Assembly: GCF_003011925.2 (NCBI RefSeq)
Contig: NZ_PXXU01000007.1
Location: 33,241-97,240 of the forward strand
Reading direction: 5' to 3'
Length of the DNA: 64,000 nucleotides
DNA from: Nitrosomonas supralitoralis
GTDB lineage: Bacteria; Pseudomonadota; Gammaproteobacteria; Burkholderiales; Nitrosomonadaceae
A program made the position numbers and the translations under genes. The notes beneath the pieces are model-generated. The model did not search any database. It saw nothing but the letters and a program-made list of their open reading frames with translations, and had not been told where the DNA came from. Every line of letters starts with the position of its first letter. Position 1 is the stretch's first letter. Positions 49,614-59,431 of the stretch are shown here, one piece after another.

Positions 49614-50996
49614 CTATGCAACCAAGAAATAACACACCAGCGTAATTACTAATACACCAATAAAATTTAACACCACCCCTTCTCTTATCATATTGGCAAT
49701 AGAGATATGACCACTGCCAAAGACAATGGCGTTAGGTGCTGTTGCAACGGGTAGCATAAAGGCGCAACTCGCGCTCATCGCAGCGGGTACCATTAACAAA
49801 CTTGGTTCGATACCTGCAGCGAGCGCAGCGGGCGCCAGGATCGGCATCAATAATATCGTGGTCGCGGTGTTACTGGTGGCTTCCGTAAGAAAAGTAACGC
49901 TCAGTGCGATAACGACTATGATTAGTAGTGGGTGTAGATTGGCAAGAATCGCCAGTTGATCGCCGATTGCACGGGATAGCCCGGATTCTACAAACGCCTG
50001 AGCAATGGCTATGCCTGCGGCAAATAAGATGAGAATACCCCAAGGTACTCTCTCTGCAGTTTTCCAGTCAAGCAGCTTGCCACCTCGCCCGTTGGGTATC
50101 AGAAACAGAATTACCACAGCAATCAACGCGACGATCGCATCGTTCGCGCCATTGAGGTCAAACCAGCTACTCCAGCCGCCGAATGGTTCAAGACGCGTAA
50201 TCCACGCCAAGGCGGTCAAACCAAAAATGATAAGCACGCGGCGTTCTTCGGGGCGCCAGTCACCCGTCGGAGGAATCATCAATACACCTTGATATTCCAG
50301 TTTGCGTGTGAGCCATAGCCCGGCAATTGGAATAAAGATCACCACGACGGGTAATCCCCAGCTCATCCATTGTGAGAAACTCACCGCCGTTCCGGTAAAA
50401 TTCTCATACTGTTGCATGAAGACCAAGTTCGGTGGCGTCCCAATCGGTGTTCCCAGACCACCGATATTGCTACCGTAAGCAATTGCTAACAGCAAAGGTA
50501 TGGCCAATTTCTTATCCGGACTTTGCGTAATGACCGCTAGTGCAATCGGCAGCATCATTAACGTCGTTGCTGTATTCGATATCCACATGCTCAGCACGGC
50601 AGAGGCTACCATAAATCCCAGCACAATGCGGCGGCTACTGAAGCCACCGACAAGATTGACCATTCCGAGCGCGATACGCCGATGTGCACCGGAACGCTCC
50701 ATTGCTGCTGACAAAATAAATCCACCGAGCATCAATAGAATCAACTCGTTGCCATACGCCATGGCTATTTTCTCCTGCGGTAATACGCCGAGGAGCGGAA
50801 AAACTGCTAACGGAATAATGGATGTTACAGGAATCGGGATCGGCTCAAAAATCCACCAAACCACGCACAGAACGGCCACAGCCCCGGTCCAACAGGCGTA
50901 TTCTCCCCAACCAAACTGAGACATGGCAAAGAACATAGCGATGGCAAGTATTGGGCCAACAATTAAAGCCCACTCGCGATTGGGAGTAAGGGTCAT
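49614..50996 (-). CDS. DASS/SLC13-family anion:sodium symporter
   Basis: This inner-membrane transporter of the divalent anion:Na+ symporter family has 460 residues and about eleven hydrophobic segments. The N-terminal repeat carries the SNTAT motif within MWISNTATTLMMLPIA. The C-terminal repeat carries the matching FLTEATSNTATTILLMPIL and LPVATAPNAIVFGSG. Likely substrates are C4-dicarboxylates, citrate or sulfate; the sequence does not decide. It is convergent with pgpA and stands alone. Confidence 0.92.
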   Translation of the reverse strand: MTLTPNREWALIVGPILAIAMFFAMSQFGWGEYACWTGAVAVLCVVWWIFEPIPIPVTSIIPLAVFPLLGVLPQEKIAMAYGNELILLMLGGFILSAAMERSGAHRRIALGMVNLVGGFSSRRIVLGFMVASAVLSMWISNTATTLMMLPIALAVITQSPDKKLAIPLLLAIAYGSNIGGLGTPIGTPPNLVFMQQYENFTGTAVSFSQWMSWGLPVVVIFIPIAGLWLTRKLEYQGVLMIPPTGDWRPEERRVLIIFGLTALAWITRLEPFGGWSSWFDLNGANDAIVALIAVVILFLIPNGRGGKLLDWKTAERVPWGILILFAAGIAIAQAFVESGLSRAIGDQLAILANLHPLLIIVVIALSVTFLTEATSNTATTILLMPILAPAALAAGIEPSLLMVPAAMSASCAFMLPVATAPNAIVFGSGHISIANMIREGVVLNFIGVLVITLVCYFLVA

Positions 50997-51536
50997 AGAA
51001 TTTGAATTCTAGTGAAGAGGGATCTGCAAAAGATGTTGTGCAGCAAAGGACTTGCATCATGCCGGAGTGTGGGAAGGACGTCAATCATCCGGCATCAGAT
51101 TGAAGTAGCGTAGGGACTATGATCCTTGACGGTTAGGGAATTACTAACAGTTAAGGTATTGAAGTAATAAACTGATGGTAAGTATCATCCAGCTTCTCAG
51201 ATTACACTGATAATCCTTTCTTCAACCAAAATAACACTCCGATTATTATAGCTTTGTATGGAATGTTGTGGTTGACAGGAAACATCAAGTCAGAGAAATT
51301 GATCATGTTATTAGTTTTCTGATTTTCAGAGTTTAGGTTGTAAATTGTTAAGTATGTTTTGAGCCGGCTTGCAACATGTCTCGGAAATATCTTTACAGTG
51401 ATTAAGGAGCAACTGATTTAAATATCTGGCTCTCAACCAAATGCTTACTTTGGGGAAATTCCTGATAGCAGCATATTCACAAGGGAGCAAGATTTCTTTA
51501 TTTTAGAAAAATAGCTGAAAATTTAGTTTTTGGGAT
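50997..51536. other. Intergenic region without a recognised gene
   Basis: About 540 bp of AT-rich DNA lie upstream of the DASS transporter. No open frame with a ribosome site, no RNA gene and no IS similarity is visible. It must contain the transporter promoter. Confidence 0.4.
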
Positions 51537-51568
51537 AAAAAAACAGCCGTCGATTATCCGACGACTGT
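51537..51568 (-). terminator. Rho-independent terminator
   Basis: Stem ACAGCCGTCG / CGACGACTGT with one mismatch and a 6-nt loop. On the minus strand it is followed by a run of T. It lies about 48 bp after the stop of 51616-51999. Confidence 0.8.
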
Positions 51569-51615
51569 TAGCTCTCTGTTGAGTTATTTGCAGTCCCTGC
51601 TGCCTTGCTACTGAA

Positions 51616-51999
51616 TTATCTGATTGTCGATGTATCTAGCTTGAAATTAAGTCGGGCTTTGTTGAAAGCTGAATTATCTTGATCTTTTGCTAGCCTTTTA
51701 TGTAGATTTGCATTGTTCAGACTTTCTGTCAGTACTGCCTCATATCCGCGAATATTCGCGATAGTATGAGATTTGAAGTCCTGACCTCGTCTACCATAGT
51801 AATAAGGATGTGCTTCATAATCTTCGAGTGCTGCTTTGTTTTTTTGTAATTTTGCTTCGGTTTCCTTAGCAATAATTTCATAATATTCTGCCAATGCAGC
51901 ATGGTTGTTGTCATCAATTCCTTCTACTGCGAATGCAGACGAAACGGTTAAGCTAAATATTAAAACAGAAATTAATGCAATGAATTTTTGTGTTTTCAT
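51616..51999 (-). CDS. Small secreted helical protein of unknown function
   Basis: The product has 127 residues with a clear Sec signal (IALISVLIFSLTVSSAFAVE). The mature part is helical and rich in Ala, Asn and Lys, with AALAEYYEIIAKETEAKLQK, an unusual HPYYYGRRGQDFKSHTIANI and ANLHKRLAKDQ. AAGGAG lies before the ATG of MKTQKF, which is preferred over a reading 15 residues longer. I do not recognise the family. Paired helices around a YYYG turn suggest a helical hairpin in the periplasm. Confidence 0.72.
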   Translation of the reverse strand: MKTQKFIALISVLIFSLTVSSAFAVEGIDDNNHAALAEYYEIIAKETEAKLQKNKAALEDYEAHPYYYGRRGQDFKSHTIANIRGYEAVLTESLNNANLHKRLAKDQDNSAFNKARLNFKLDTSTIR

Positions 52000-52263
52000 G
52001 ATCAGCTCCTTCGATTTCTTCGATGGTGAATTCATGGCTATCATAATAACTATATATACTGCAATGAGTATATTGGGGAAACTCTGTTTTTTATCTAATG
52101 GTTTCCATTGGAGGTTAGGTCTTTAATATGTAGCAGTTCAGGCTTGATCTGAGAATCATGCTTGACAGAAAGTGGGGTTATTGGGTTTGGTAGAGGTACG
52201 GCCCAAATGCTTGTTCGACTCACGTACCCCCTCCCGTTCTTTATTTAATCAATTTCGCACGGA

Positions 52264-52629
52264 TTATTCCTCCGGCTTGCAAACCGTGATATTCCGAATC
52301 AATCCATCTGAGGTAAAGTAAATGCGTTCCAGTCCAAATCGTGTCACTGGTTCGCTGGTAGAAATATCCGTGCTGGTCATGGTAAACGCGAATTCCACAC
52401 CATTTTGTTCGATGTTGCGATATTCCAGGACGGCCCAATGCGCATCGGGAAAGCGTGCGAAAAAGCTTGTCATCATGGTATGAATCGCGTTGGCACCTCG
52501 GTAAGTGCCGAAGTAATCGGAGTGGTAAGTGGCATCACTCGCAAATAAGCATTTTATGCGTGCAAGATCGTGATCATTAGATAGCTTCACGTATTTTCTA
52601 GTCAGTTCAATGAATTGTTTGATGGCCAT
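52264..52629 (-). CDS. SnoaL/NTF2-like small protein
   Basis: The 121 residues follow the SnoaL-like cone fold: an N-terminal helix (FIELTRKYVKLSNDHDLARI), CLFASDATYHSDYFGTYRGANAI, FPDAHWAVLEYRNIE and the strand pair VEFAFTMTSTD and RFGLERIYFTSDGLI. These proteins are often cyclases, isomerases or binding domains, and the substrate is unknown. It is just downstream of yaaA on the same strand, with 43 bp between. Confidence 0.82.
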   Translation of the reverse strand: MAIKQFIELTRKYVKLSNDHDLARIKCLFASDATYHSDYFGTYRGANAIHTMMTSFFARFPDAHWAVLEYRNIEQNGVEFAFTMTSTDISTSEPVTRFGLERIYFTSDGLIRNITVCKPEE

Positions 52630-52672
52630 GGCTCTTCTATGTCAAAAGTACAAGTGGGCTGTTAGCTGAAAA

Positions 52673-53455
52673 TCACGCAGCATTCGATTGGGCGCGAGTG
52701 AAGATCCATTCAGCTTGATCACTGTTTCGCTCATCAAATTGATATCCCGCAACATCAAATTTCTTAATAGCTTCCGGATCTGTGAGCTTGTTCTGGATGA
52801 TATATCGACTCATCATGCCCCGAGCCTTCTTAGCAAAAAAACTGATAATTTTATAAATACCATTTTTTTCATCTTTAAAAACCGGAGTAATGATACGTGC
52901 TTCCAGGCTCTTCGTTTGCACTGACTGGAAATACTCGTTTGATGCCAGGTTGATTAGAATACTGTCATTCTGTTTCTTTAGATCTAGATTCAATGTATGG
53001 GTAATTTTATCGCCCCAGAATTCATACAGGTTTTTGCCGCGCGAATTTTTAAATTGAGTACCCATCTCCAGTCGATAAGGTTGCATCAGATCCAGTGGGC
53101 GCAACACACCATATAATCCAGATAAAATACGCAAATGATCTTGTGCAAACGCCAATTCAGCAATAGTCATTGTCTCAGCACTCAAACCGGTATAAACATC
53201 CCCTTTGAATGAGAGAATTGCTTGTTTTGAATTCTCCAGCGTAAACGGACGCTGCCAGGTGTGGTAACGGTTTGAATTCAAGATTCCCAGCTTGGAACTG
53301 ATCGACATCAATTGACTGATTTGATCAGGCTCCAGTTTTCGGAGCGCATCAATCAGCTTGGCAGAGTCATCGAGAAAGACAGGTTGTGTATATTCCCGGG
53401 TGATAGGTGGGGTTTCAAAATCCAGCGTTTTGGCCGGTGAGATAACAATAATCAT
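52673..53455 (-). CDS. yaaA: Peroxide stress protein YaaA (DUF328)
   Basis: YaaA limits free iron and DNA damage during hydrogen peroxide stress in E. coli. The roughly 260 residues start [51 protein letters not shown] and the C-terminal [16 protein letters not shown] and GYQFDE segments match the family. It may be cotranscribed with the SnoaL-like gene. An ATG 9 bp further upstream is also possible. Confidence 0.95.
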   Translation of the reverse strand: MIIVISPAKTLDFETPPITREYTQPVFLDDSAKLIDALRKLEPDQISQLMSISSKLGILNSNRYHTWQRPFTLENSKQAILSFKGDVYTGLSAETMTIAELAFAQDHLRILSGLYGVLRPLDLMQPYRLEMGTQFKNSRGKNLYEFWGDKITHTLNLDLKKQNDSILINLASNEYFQSVQTKSLEARIITPVFKDEKNGIYKIISFFAKKARGMMSRYIIQNKLTDPEAIKKFDVAGYQFDERNSDQAEWIFTRAQSNAA

Positions 53456-53601
53456 GTTTTTCATCCCGAAATAAAAAATATTATCAGATTTATTTAGAGA
53501 GTAAGGATTACTTGTAGTTTGCGTATTGATTCCTTAAATACATTTAGCGAACATTGCAAGTCAATATGAAGATCGTTTGTTATCAACAAAAGAAGTAAAT
53601 T

Positions 53602-53913
53602 ATGTTTGAGTATTTTAATTTGTTCATAGCATTGATGCTGGAGTTGTTGAGATCGTTGGATCTTCTGGCTCAACGTAATGGAATAGAGAGTCTGCGACAA
53701 ACCAGTAAAATATTTGCGGAGGTGGCGCGTAAAGTTTCGTCGTCAGTGGTTCTGGTGCTGTTCCAGAAACATTATAAATCTGTCTCTAGAAGAGCACTGT
53801 CGTATTTAACCATTTCACTAACAGATTTATTTAACTATCATTATGGAAGATTCTTAGATCTTAAGAATCAAAGACAGCATCATTGTCTGGTAAACCACTA
53901 CACAATTAATTAA
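53602..53913 (+). CDS. Doubtful small hypothetical protein
   Basis: The open frame of 103 residues begins with a hydrophobic amphipathic stretch (MFEYFNLFIALMLELLRSLDLL) and continues with VARKVSSSVVLVLFQKHY. No family is recognised and the ribosome site (AGAAGT) is weak. It may be a real helical protein, but chance cannot be excluded. Confidence 0.3.
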   Translation: MFEYFNLFIALMLELLRSLDLLAQRNGIESLRQTSKIFAEVARKVSSSVVLVLFQKHYKSVSRRALSYLTISLTDLFNYHYGRFLDLKNQRQHHCLVNHYTIN

Positions 53914-53928
53914 TTAAGAAGCTCAGAT

Positions 53929-53957
53929 TTGAATAATGCTGTAACTTCGATTATGCT
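53929..53957 (+). promoter_or_regulatory. Promoter of small lipoprotein gene
   Basis: TTGAAT, a 17-bp spacer and TATGCT lie about 40 bp before the ATG at 53997. Confidence 0.5.
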
Positions 53958-53996
53958 ATCCGAACAAAAAACAAAACCGATTAAATAGGAGATTAC

Positions 53997-54194
53997 ATGA
54001 TTAGATTTTCACTATTGACAGTTGCATTTGCAGTATTAACACTAACAGCCTGTGAAGGTAAAAAGAGCCTTGATGGTTATCCTATGGATAAACCCCCTCC
54101 ATCAGCATATGCTCCTAGAGATTCTGAGCCTACTTTTGATGCGGCAGATACTCAAGCAGCAGAGAAAGAAAAAGCTGGTAAAGATCAAGAGTAA
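53997..54194 (+). CDS. Small lipoprotein (65 residues)
   Basis: The lipoprotein signal LLTVAFAVLTLTACEGKK (lipobox LTAC) leads into a short mature part rich in Pro, Asp, Ala and Lys (MDKPPPSAYAPRDSEP, then AAEKEKAGKDQE). TAGGAG precedes the ATG. It has the same plan as 24367-24498 and 54814-55038. Function is unknown; it may be a small envelope stress protein, by inference only. Confidence 0.75.
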   Translation: MIRFSLLTVAFAVLTLTACEGKKSLDGYPMDKPPPSAYAPRDSEPTFDAADTQAAEKEKAGKDQE

Positions 54195-54742
54195 TGGAAT
54201 GGACGCCGATTGCCTCAGTAGCGTCTAGGTGCCAAAAGTAGCGGCAATACAACTCAGCTTGCTGTGATTGAGAGCTAGATAGGGCGTCCATAAGTATGAA
54301 ATGATAGTTGTGAAATAATTTGCGAAGCGGATTCACAGGCCGCACACCAACTTGGCCTTAATCAAGAATGTAGAGTAATAAATGCTCCTTTCGATGTTTC
54401 CTGTTAGATGGGATTCATCTAGGCCAAGACAATATAGAAGTAAAAGAGTTAGAGTTGCGGATTATGTTCAACGACACAAAGAGATCAGAACCAGTCAAAG
54501 CCCGGAAGTCATTTTGAGCGGTGACTAGAATGCTACTGTTGAGTCTGCTTGTGGCATGTTCCCAGAAATGGACAAAAGAACCTCATGAGGTAGAATAACT
54601 AGCTTCCAGTTTTGTCCTCCACTACTAGTCAATCAAATTATTGCAGTATTTTCGCGCGATATTGTCTACTCTGACAGTTGCTTCTTTTCAAAAAAATCTG
54701 ACAAACTACCTTGCTTTATTAGATTGTTAGCTTAAAACTTGC
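54195..54742. other. Intergenic region with one possible lipopeptide
   Basis: No standard gene is visible. A 25-codon frame at 54521-54598 from GTG encodes MLLLSLLVACSQKWTKEP, a lipobox-like signal followed by a short tail. It could be a remnant or a very short lipoprotein of the neighbouring family, but there is no clear ribosome site. Confidence 0.3.
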
Positions 54743-54772
54743 TTGAACGATTTGCTAAAATCGTTATATACT
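54743..54772 (+). promoter_or_regulatory. Promoter with dyad operator between -35 and -10
   Basis: TTGAAC and TATACT are 18 bp apart. The spacer region carries a perfect 8-bp dyad, AACGATTT / AAATCGTT with a 4-nt centre (54746-54765). A dyad centred between the two boxes is typical for control by a dimeric regulator. It precedes the lipoprotein gene at 54814. Confidence 0.6.
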
Positions 54773-54813
54773 GCAGAACTTACTCTAAAAAATTTTATAA
54801 GGAAAATTAAATA

Positions 54814-55038
54814 ATGAAATATACTATTTTTTTAGCTGCATCTTTATTGGTTTTGACATTAGCTGCATGTGGCGGAAAACCTAGTCAAGCATTACCTGAA
54901 CAAGAAAAAGAAAACTATGAGAAACTAATGCGTGGAGAAGAAATTGAATGTCCTCATGGTCTTGATGGTAATGGTAATTGCTTAAAAGAAGGGGCTGATG
55001 CTCGTCCTTATGGTGGCACTAGCAAACCTGGGCATTAA
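54814..55038 (+). CDS. Small lipoprotein (74 residues)
   Basis: The signal [21 protein letters not shown] ends in a lipobox (LAAC). The mature part has [20 protein letters not shown] followed by [20 protein letters not shown], where two further Cys could form a disulfide. AAGGAAA precedes the ATG. It is flanked by a dyad-containing promoter and a very strong terminator, so it is its own transcription unit. The related neighbour at 53997 and the one at 24367 share the signal style. Function is unknown. Confidence 0.78.
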   Translation: MKYTIFLAASLLVLTLAACGGKPSQALPEQEKENYEKLMRGEEIECPHGLDGNGNCLKEGADARPYGGTSKPGH

Positions 55039-55061
55039 AAGTTTGTACATAAGAAACCAGC

Positions 55062-55125
55062 TTAATTTCTTACAGAATAAAAAAACCGTCCTCAGTGGCG
55101 GTTTTTTTATTCTGTAAGAAATTAA
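55062..55125. terminator. Bidirectional terminator, 27-bp perfect inverted repeat
   Basis: Both arms match perfectly over 27 bp around a 10-nt centre (TCCTCAGTGG). Each arm contains a run of seven A or T next to CCG / CGG, giving a stem with U-tracts on either strand. It begins 24 bp after the stop of 54814-55038. Confidence 0.85.
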
Positions 55126-55774
55126 TGAGAATCCACTATTGCTAGCCGTTTGTATTACGCAAATACCCTGGGGAAAAATAGCCGTACTGGTATAAAGTTT
55201 GCATTTTTTACTGGAATTCATGAGTCAATTCTTACAACAGCCAGTTGACGCGCCGATCAATCGATTACTGTTACCTGCAATGCCGCTACGAAGCAGTGTA
55301 ATTTCATAAATTACGTTAAGATGCTGAATGATGATATATGAATATTGCCACCAACATCACATCCATCAGGCATTGTGATGGTGCACTCAGTGCAAAACCG
55401 AAAGATAGCGATGCTTATGAATCGAAAATGATTTTTCTATGATGAGAGTTTGTGCCTTGTATATTTATTGGGTAGATGCCGATTTCTGATATCTTTTATA
55501 AGACATGTTAGTATTGCTGTTATCTACAGTAAATTCTGAATATAATCCAGAACGGGTGCAGCCCATAAGAATAAAACGATGTACTAGAATTGAGCGTTGA
55601 GCATGGACCTCGAATAGGTATATTCAAGAGTCCTGTAATGTGAGGAGCCAGCAATCATTGCCACCTTACAAGATAATTGGAGAGTGGAATGCAAAAATTA
55701 TCATTGTAATATGTATGAATTTCTTGTTCTTGACAGTAATGGTTAAACACAATTAAGCAGAAAGGGGAGCCATC
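55126..55774. other. Intergenic region upstream of the RoxA-like gene
   Basis: About 650 bp without a recognisable gene. Short open readings have no ribosome site. It presumably carries the control region of the cytochrome/P450 pair. Confidence 0.4.
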
Positions 55775-57847
55775 GTGAAACAATCATTTGAATCGTCAAA
55801 AAAACAGTTGCTATCTTTTATTTCAGTTTTACTTCTTTGCGTCGGAATTTCTGCTTGTACACTGATTCCGGAAACCGACCCTGAGCGTGGAGCGGCTACT
55901 GTTACCCAAGATCCATTTGGAGACAGCTATACAACGGTGAAGTACCTTGATCAAGGCTGGGACAATGCTGACAGCCTGTGGTTTTATACCACTACGCAGG
56001 GATCAAATCTGATGCCTTATGATTTTTTTATGGCATTGGAACAACCCAAGAAATCCGAGCTTTTTCGTAACGATGAAAACATGAATTTCTATCGTTACTT
56101 ACCTCAGAGAGCCACTTCCGGTAATCCGGATGCATTACCTGTCGGATGGGTAAAAGATAGTTACAAGGATAAAGAATACATAGGCCTGACTTGTGCCGCT
56201 TGTCACACTGGACAATTAAACTTTAACGGTGTGGGTATTCGTATCGATGGCGGTCCGGCTAGTGCGGATATGGATACCATCATGAAAGATATCGCTATAG
56301 CCATGCACTCCACTCAAAGGGATGAAGAAAAGAAAAATCGATTTGTCAAGAATGTACTTGCGTTAGGCAACTACAAATCAGAGACTGAAATACTAGGAGA
56401 TCTGGATAAATATAAGCAGCGCCTCTCCAGCTACATAACTATTAATCGCAGTGTCGATGAAAACGGCAACAACGTTCCCTATGGTTATGCGCGATTGGAT
56501 GCATTTGGGCGTATTTATAACCGCGTGCTGGAGCATCTGGTCAATGATAACGTATTAAAAGAATTATTGAGTGACGGCGGCGTCTTGGGCAATACAGGCA
56601 TGACGGATGAGGAACTCAATAAAATCATGCAAAATGTGGACCAAATTATGACAGGCGATCAGCGTGATCATTTGGTTCAACGCCTTACCAAAACACTCAC
56701 ATGGGAACAATTAGGAAAATTGCGTCAGAAATTGTTTAATCCACCTAATGCGCCTGTCAGTTACCCATTTTTATGGGATATACCGCAACATGATTATGTG
56801 CAGTGGAACGGGCTGGCTGCTAATGCTGGATTAGGCCCGCTCGGACGTAATACTGGGGAAGTTATCGGAGTATTTGGCACGTTAGATTGGAAAGAGGAAA
56901 AGGGATTTAGCATATCAACGCTTATCGGTGGACAGAGCGCTGGAACTAAAAAGATTAGTTTTGATTCTTCTGTAAATGTACACAATTTAAGCAGAATTGA
57001 GTCGCACCTGGATAAACTGCAATCCCCTGTATGGCCGGAGGACATTCTGGGCAAACTAGACAAGGAACGCGCTTTCAGAGGCAAGTTATTGTTTAATCAG
57101 TATTGTGAAAGCTGTCATGCCAGAATTGATCGCGCCGACCCTCAGCGTCGCATCGTTGCGCATATGTCCAAAGTCAGTGATGTAGGAACTGATCCGGTTA
57201 TGGCCAAAAACGGCAGGGAGTATCAGGGCTATTCAGGCATTTTACGCAACCAATATGTAAGCGTGGGCATCGGAGATATTTTACTTGATCAGAAAGCACC
57301 TGTTGCTGCATTGCTGACCAAGGCGACTTTAAATGTGGTGGCCACTCCAGATCCCGACAAATGGTTTCTCCGGCGCTGGGCCGATTGGCTTGTAGATATC
57401 GCCACAGCATTTGTTCGTAACAAAATTAACCCTTCACTTAAACATGGCGATTATGATCCGGATACGACAGTTGATCCATTTGCTTCATTAAACGCCTATA
57501 AGGCAAGATCATTAAATGGTATCTGGGCTACAGCACCTTATTTGCACAACGGATCTGTGCCTACACTCTATGATTTATTGCTACCAAAAAAACGTGAAGG
57601 CGATCCGGAAGAGGGTGAATATCGTCCTGACAAGTTTCAAGTAGGATCGCGTGAATTCGACCCTGAGAAAGTTGGCCTTAAAAGTGAAGGATATAAAGGT
57701 TTTACTTTTGATACCAGTTTAAAGGGTAATAGTAATGCTGGACACGAATATGCATCGGGCGTAACGGCGCAGCTTGATGGCACAACTCTGCCAAAACTCA
57801 ATAAAGAGGAACGATTGGATCTGCTGGAATATCTCAAAACGCTGTGA
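55775..57847 (+). CDS. RoxA-like di-haem c-type cytochrome lipoprotein
   Basis: The 690-residue exported protein has a lipoprotein signal (LLLCVGISACTL, lipobox ISAC). The GTG start is preceded by AAAGGGGAG. Two haem-c sites lie at CAACH (residue 140) and CESCH (444). Surrounding motifs such as QGWDNADSLWFYTTTQGS and YDFFMALEQ, with GIRIDGGPASADMDT and APYLHNGSVPTLYDLLLPKK, place it in the RoxA-like branch of the di-haem peroxidase superfamily. RoxA itself is a dioxygenase that cleaves polyisoprene; most relatives are uncharacterised. A P450 gene follows 49 bp downstream with a similar ribosome site, suggesting joint expression. The substrate is unknown. Confidence 0.85.
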   Translation: MKQSFESSKKQLLSFISVLLLCVGISACTLIPETDPERGAATVTQDPFGDSYTTVKYLDQGWDNADSLWFYTTTQGSNLMPYDFFMALEQPKKSELFRNDENMNFYRYLPQRATSGNPDALPVGWVKDSYKDKEYIGLTCAACHTGQLNFNGVGIRIDGGPASADMDTIMKDIAIAMHSTQRDEEKKNRFVKNVLALGNYKSETEILGDLDKYKQRLSSYITINRSVDENGNNVPYGYARLDAFGRIYNRVLEHLVNDNVLKELLSDGGVLGNTGMTDEELNKIMQNVDQIMTGDQRDHLVQRLTKTLTWEQLGKLRQKLFNPPNAPVSYPFLWDIPQHDYVQWNGLAANAGLGPLGRNTGEVIGVFGTLDWKEEKGFSISTLIGGQSAGTKKISFDSSVNVHNLSRIESHLDKLQSPVWPEDILGKLDKERAFRGKLLFNQYCESCHARIDRADPQRRIVAHMSKVSDVGTDPVMAKNGREYQGYSGILRNQYVSVGIGDILLDQKAPVAALLTKATLNVVATPDPDKWFLRRWADWLVDIATAFVRNKINPSLKHGDYDPDTTVDPFASLNAYKARSLNGIWATAPYLHNGSVPTLYDLLLPKKREGDPEEGEYRPDKFQVGSREFDPEKVGLKSEGYKGFTFDTSLKGNSNAGHEYASGVTAQLDGTTLPKLNKEERLDLLEYLKTL

Positions 57848-57896
57848 TCTGGATAATTTCTTTAACAGTCTTTATGAATGAAAGGGGAGTAATGCG

Positions 57897-59177
57897 ATGA
57901 ATACGAGTACAAGTTATCTTGAGCGGTATGATGCAGCGACTGATGCAGATAAATTTCCATTAGTTCGTCGCTGGATGGATACGGAACCTTTACCTTTTTT
58001 TAAGGAATTGCGCGCCAAACGTCCCATCCTGGTGACACCCGACTGTACGCTGGTGACCCAGTTCGATGATGTTAGGGAAATACTGACAATGTATAAAATT
58101 TTTACCGTCAAGCCTTATGTCCCGAAAATGGATAACTATCTGATGGCGCATGATGATGATGCTCTTCATACGCGAGAGAAATCATTGATGCAGTTCATGC
58201 TGAATCGCGACGATTTGCCACGCGTGCGTAATATGGTTGCGGATATTGCCAAGGAAATTCTGAGTAATGCCAATGGCCAGATTGAGGTGGTCAATAATTT
58301 CTGCCGCATGGTTCCAGCCACATTGGTACAAAAGTATTTTGGGCTGACGGGAGCCAAAAGAGAAGATTTGATTGAATGGTCTTACTGGAATCAGTACGAT
58401 ACTTTTCATAATCAACCTTTCGATCTGGCATCTCCGGAATTATCGCAACGTATCATTGATCGCCACAACGAAACTTCCAAGAAGCTAAGCGACTTTATCA
58501 CCATGTTGATTGCAAAGCGACTTCTGGCAGTAAAACTTGAGAAATTGACACTCTCAACGATCGTGAGACTGGAGGATGATATTGTTACTCGAATGCTGCG
58601 TACCAGTTTTGCAAAAGAATTGGATTTCGATATCAAACGCTTAGGTATTAATGCGGGTGGGTTACTGATTGGTGCTATTGAAACAACCTCTCAAGCCGTG
58701 GCGCAAGTATTGCAATATTTGTTTCAACATTCGGAATGGCTGGAAAAGGCAAAAACAGCTGCGCAAAAAGAAGATCTCACTGAGTTCGATGGAATTGTCT
58801 GGGAAGCCTTGCGTTTTGTTCCGATTACTCCCTATTTATTTCGTACTACCGTAAGTGATTATACCGCGGCGAAAGGCACCGATCATGAAACAGTACTGCG
58901 TGCAGGTACCTATGTACTGCCAGTAACATTATCCGCTACGTTTGATGAAAGAGCCTTCGAATCACCGGAAGAATTTATTCCACAACGTAACTGGTATAAC
59001 TATTTTCATTTTGGATTTGGCGCACACCAATGCCTGGGTCGTTATGTTGGTATGGTGATGATTCCTGAAATGGTACGTCAAGTATTTCTTAAAAAGAGTA
59101 TTGAACCAAAAGGCAATATTGATTATAAATCTGGTCCGTTTCCGGAATCCTATGCTTTATCATGGAATACGCAGTAA
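57897..59177 (+). CDS. Cytochrome P450
   Basis: The 426-residue soluble P450 carries the haem-Cys signature FGFGAHQCLGRYVG near residue 378. The I-helix oxygen-activation motif is GAIETTSQ, and the K-helix ExxR is EALR in VWEALRFVP. No membrane anchor is visible, so it is cytoplasmic. GGGGAG precedes the ATG. It follows the RoxA-like gene; no ferredoxin or ferredoxin reductase gene is adjacent, so its redox partner is not known. The family is divergent and the substrate cannot be given. Confidence 0.92.
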   Translation: MNTSTSYLERYDAATDADKFPLVRRWMDTEPLPFFKELRAKRPILVTPDCTLVTQFDDVREILTMYKIFTVKPYVPKMDNYLMAHDDDALHTREKSLMQFMLNRDDLPRVRNMVADIAKEILSNANGQIEVVNNFCRMVPATLVQKYFGLTGAKREDLIEWSYWNQYDTFHNQPFDLASPELSQRIIDRHNETSKKLSDFITMLIAKRLLAVKLEKLTLSTIVRLEDDIVTRMLRTSFAKELDFDIKRLGINAGGLLIGAIETTSQAVAQVLQYLFQHSEWLEKAKTAAQKEDLTEFDGIVWEALRFVPITPYLFRTTVSDYTAAKGTDHETVLRAGTYVLPVTLSATFDERAFESPEEFIPQRNWYNYFHFGFGAHQCLGRYVGMVMIPEMVRQVFLKKSIEPKGNIDYKSGPFPESYALSWNTQ

Positions 59178-59431
59178 AACCAGGAGCTTTTCGTTACGAT
59201 ATTCGTTTATTGATTTGAAAAGACCGCCGCAAAACTGTGTTTATGCGCCTATTAAATTGCTTGCAGTAAAAGTAAATCAAGCAGCCAGAAAATTTTCAGG
59301 CACCAAAAAGACAAGCTATGCTGCGGCCTTTGTAAGGTTAATATTCTGACAACAATATTATTGTTGTTGATCCATTAAAACACCCGAATACTCGTTCAAA
59401 TTCGTAGATACATTTTTATAACTTCAGTTTA

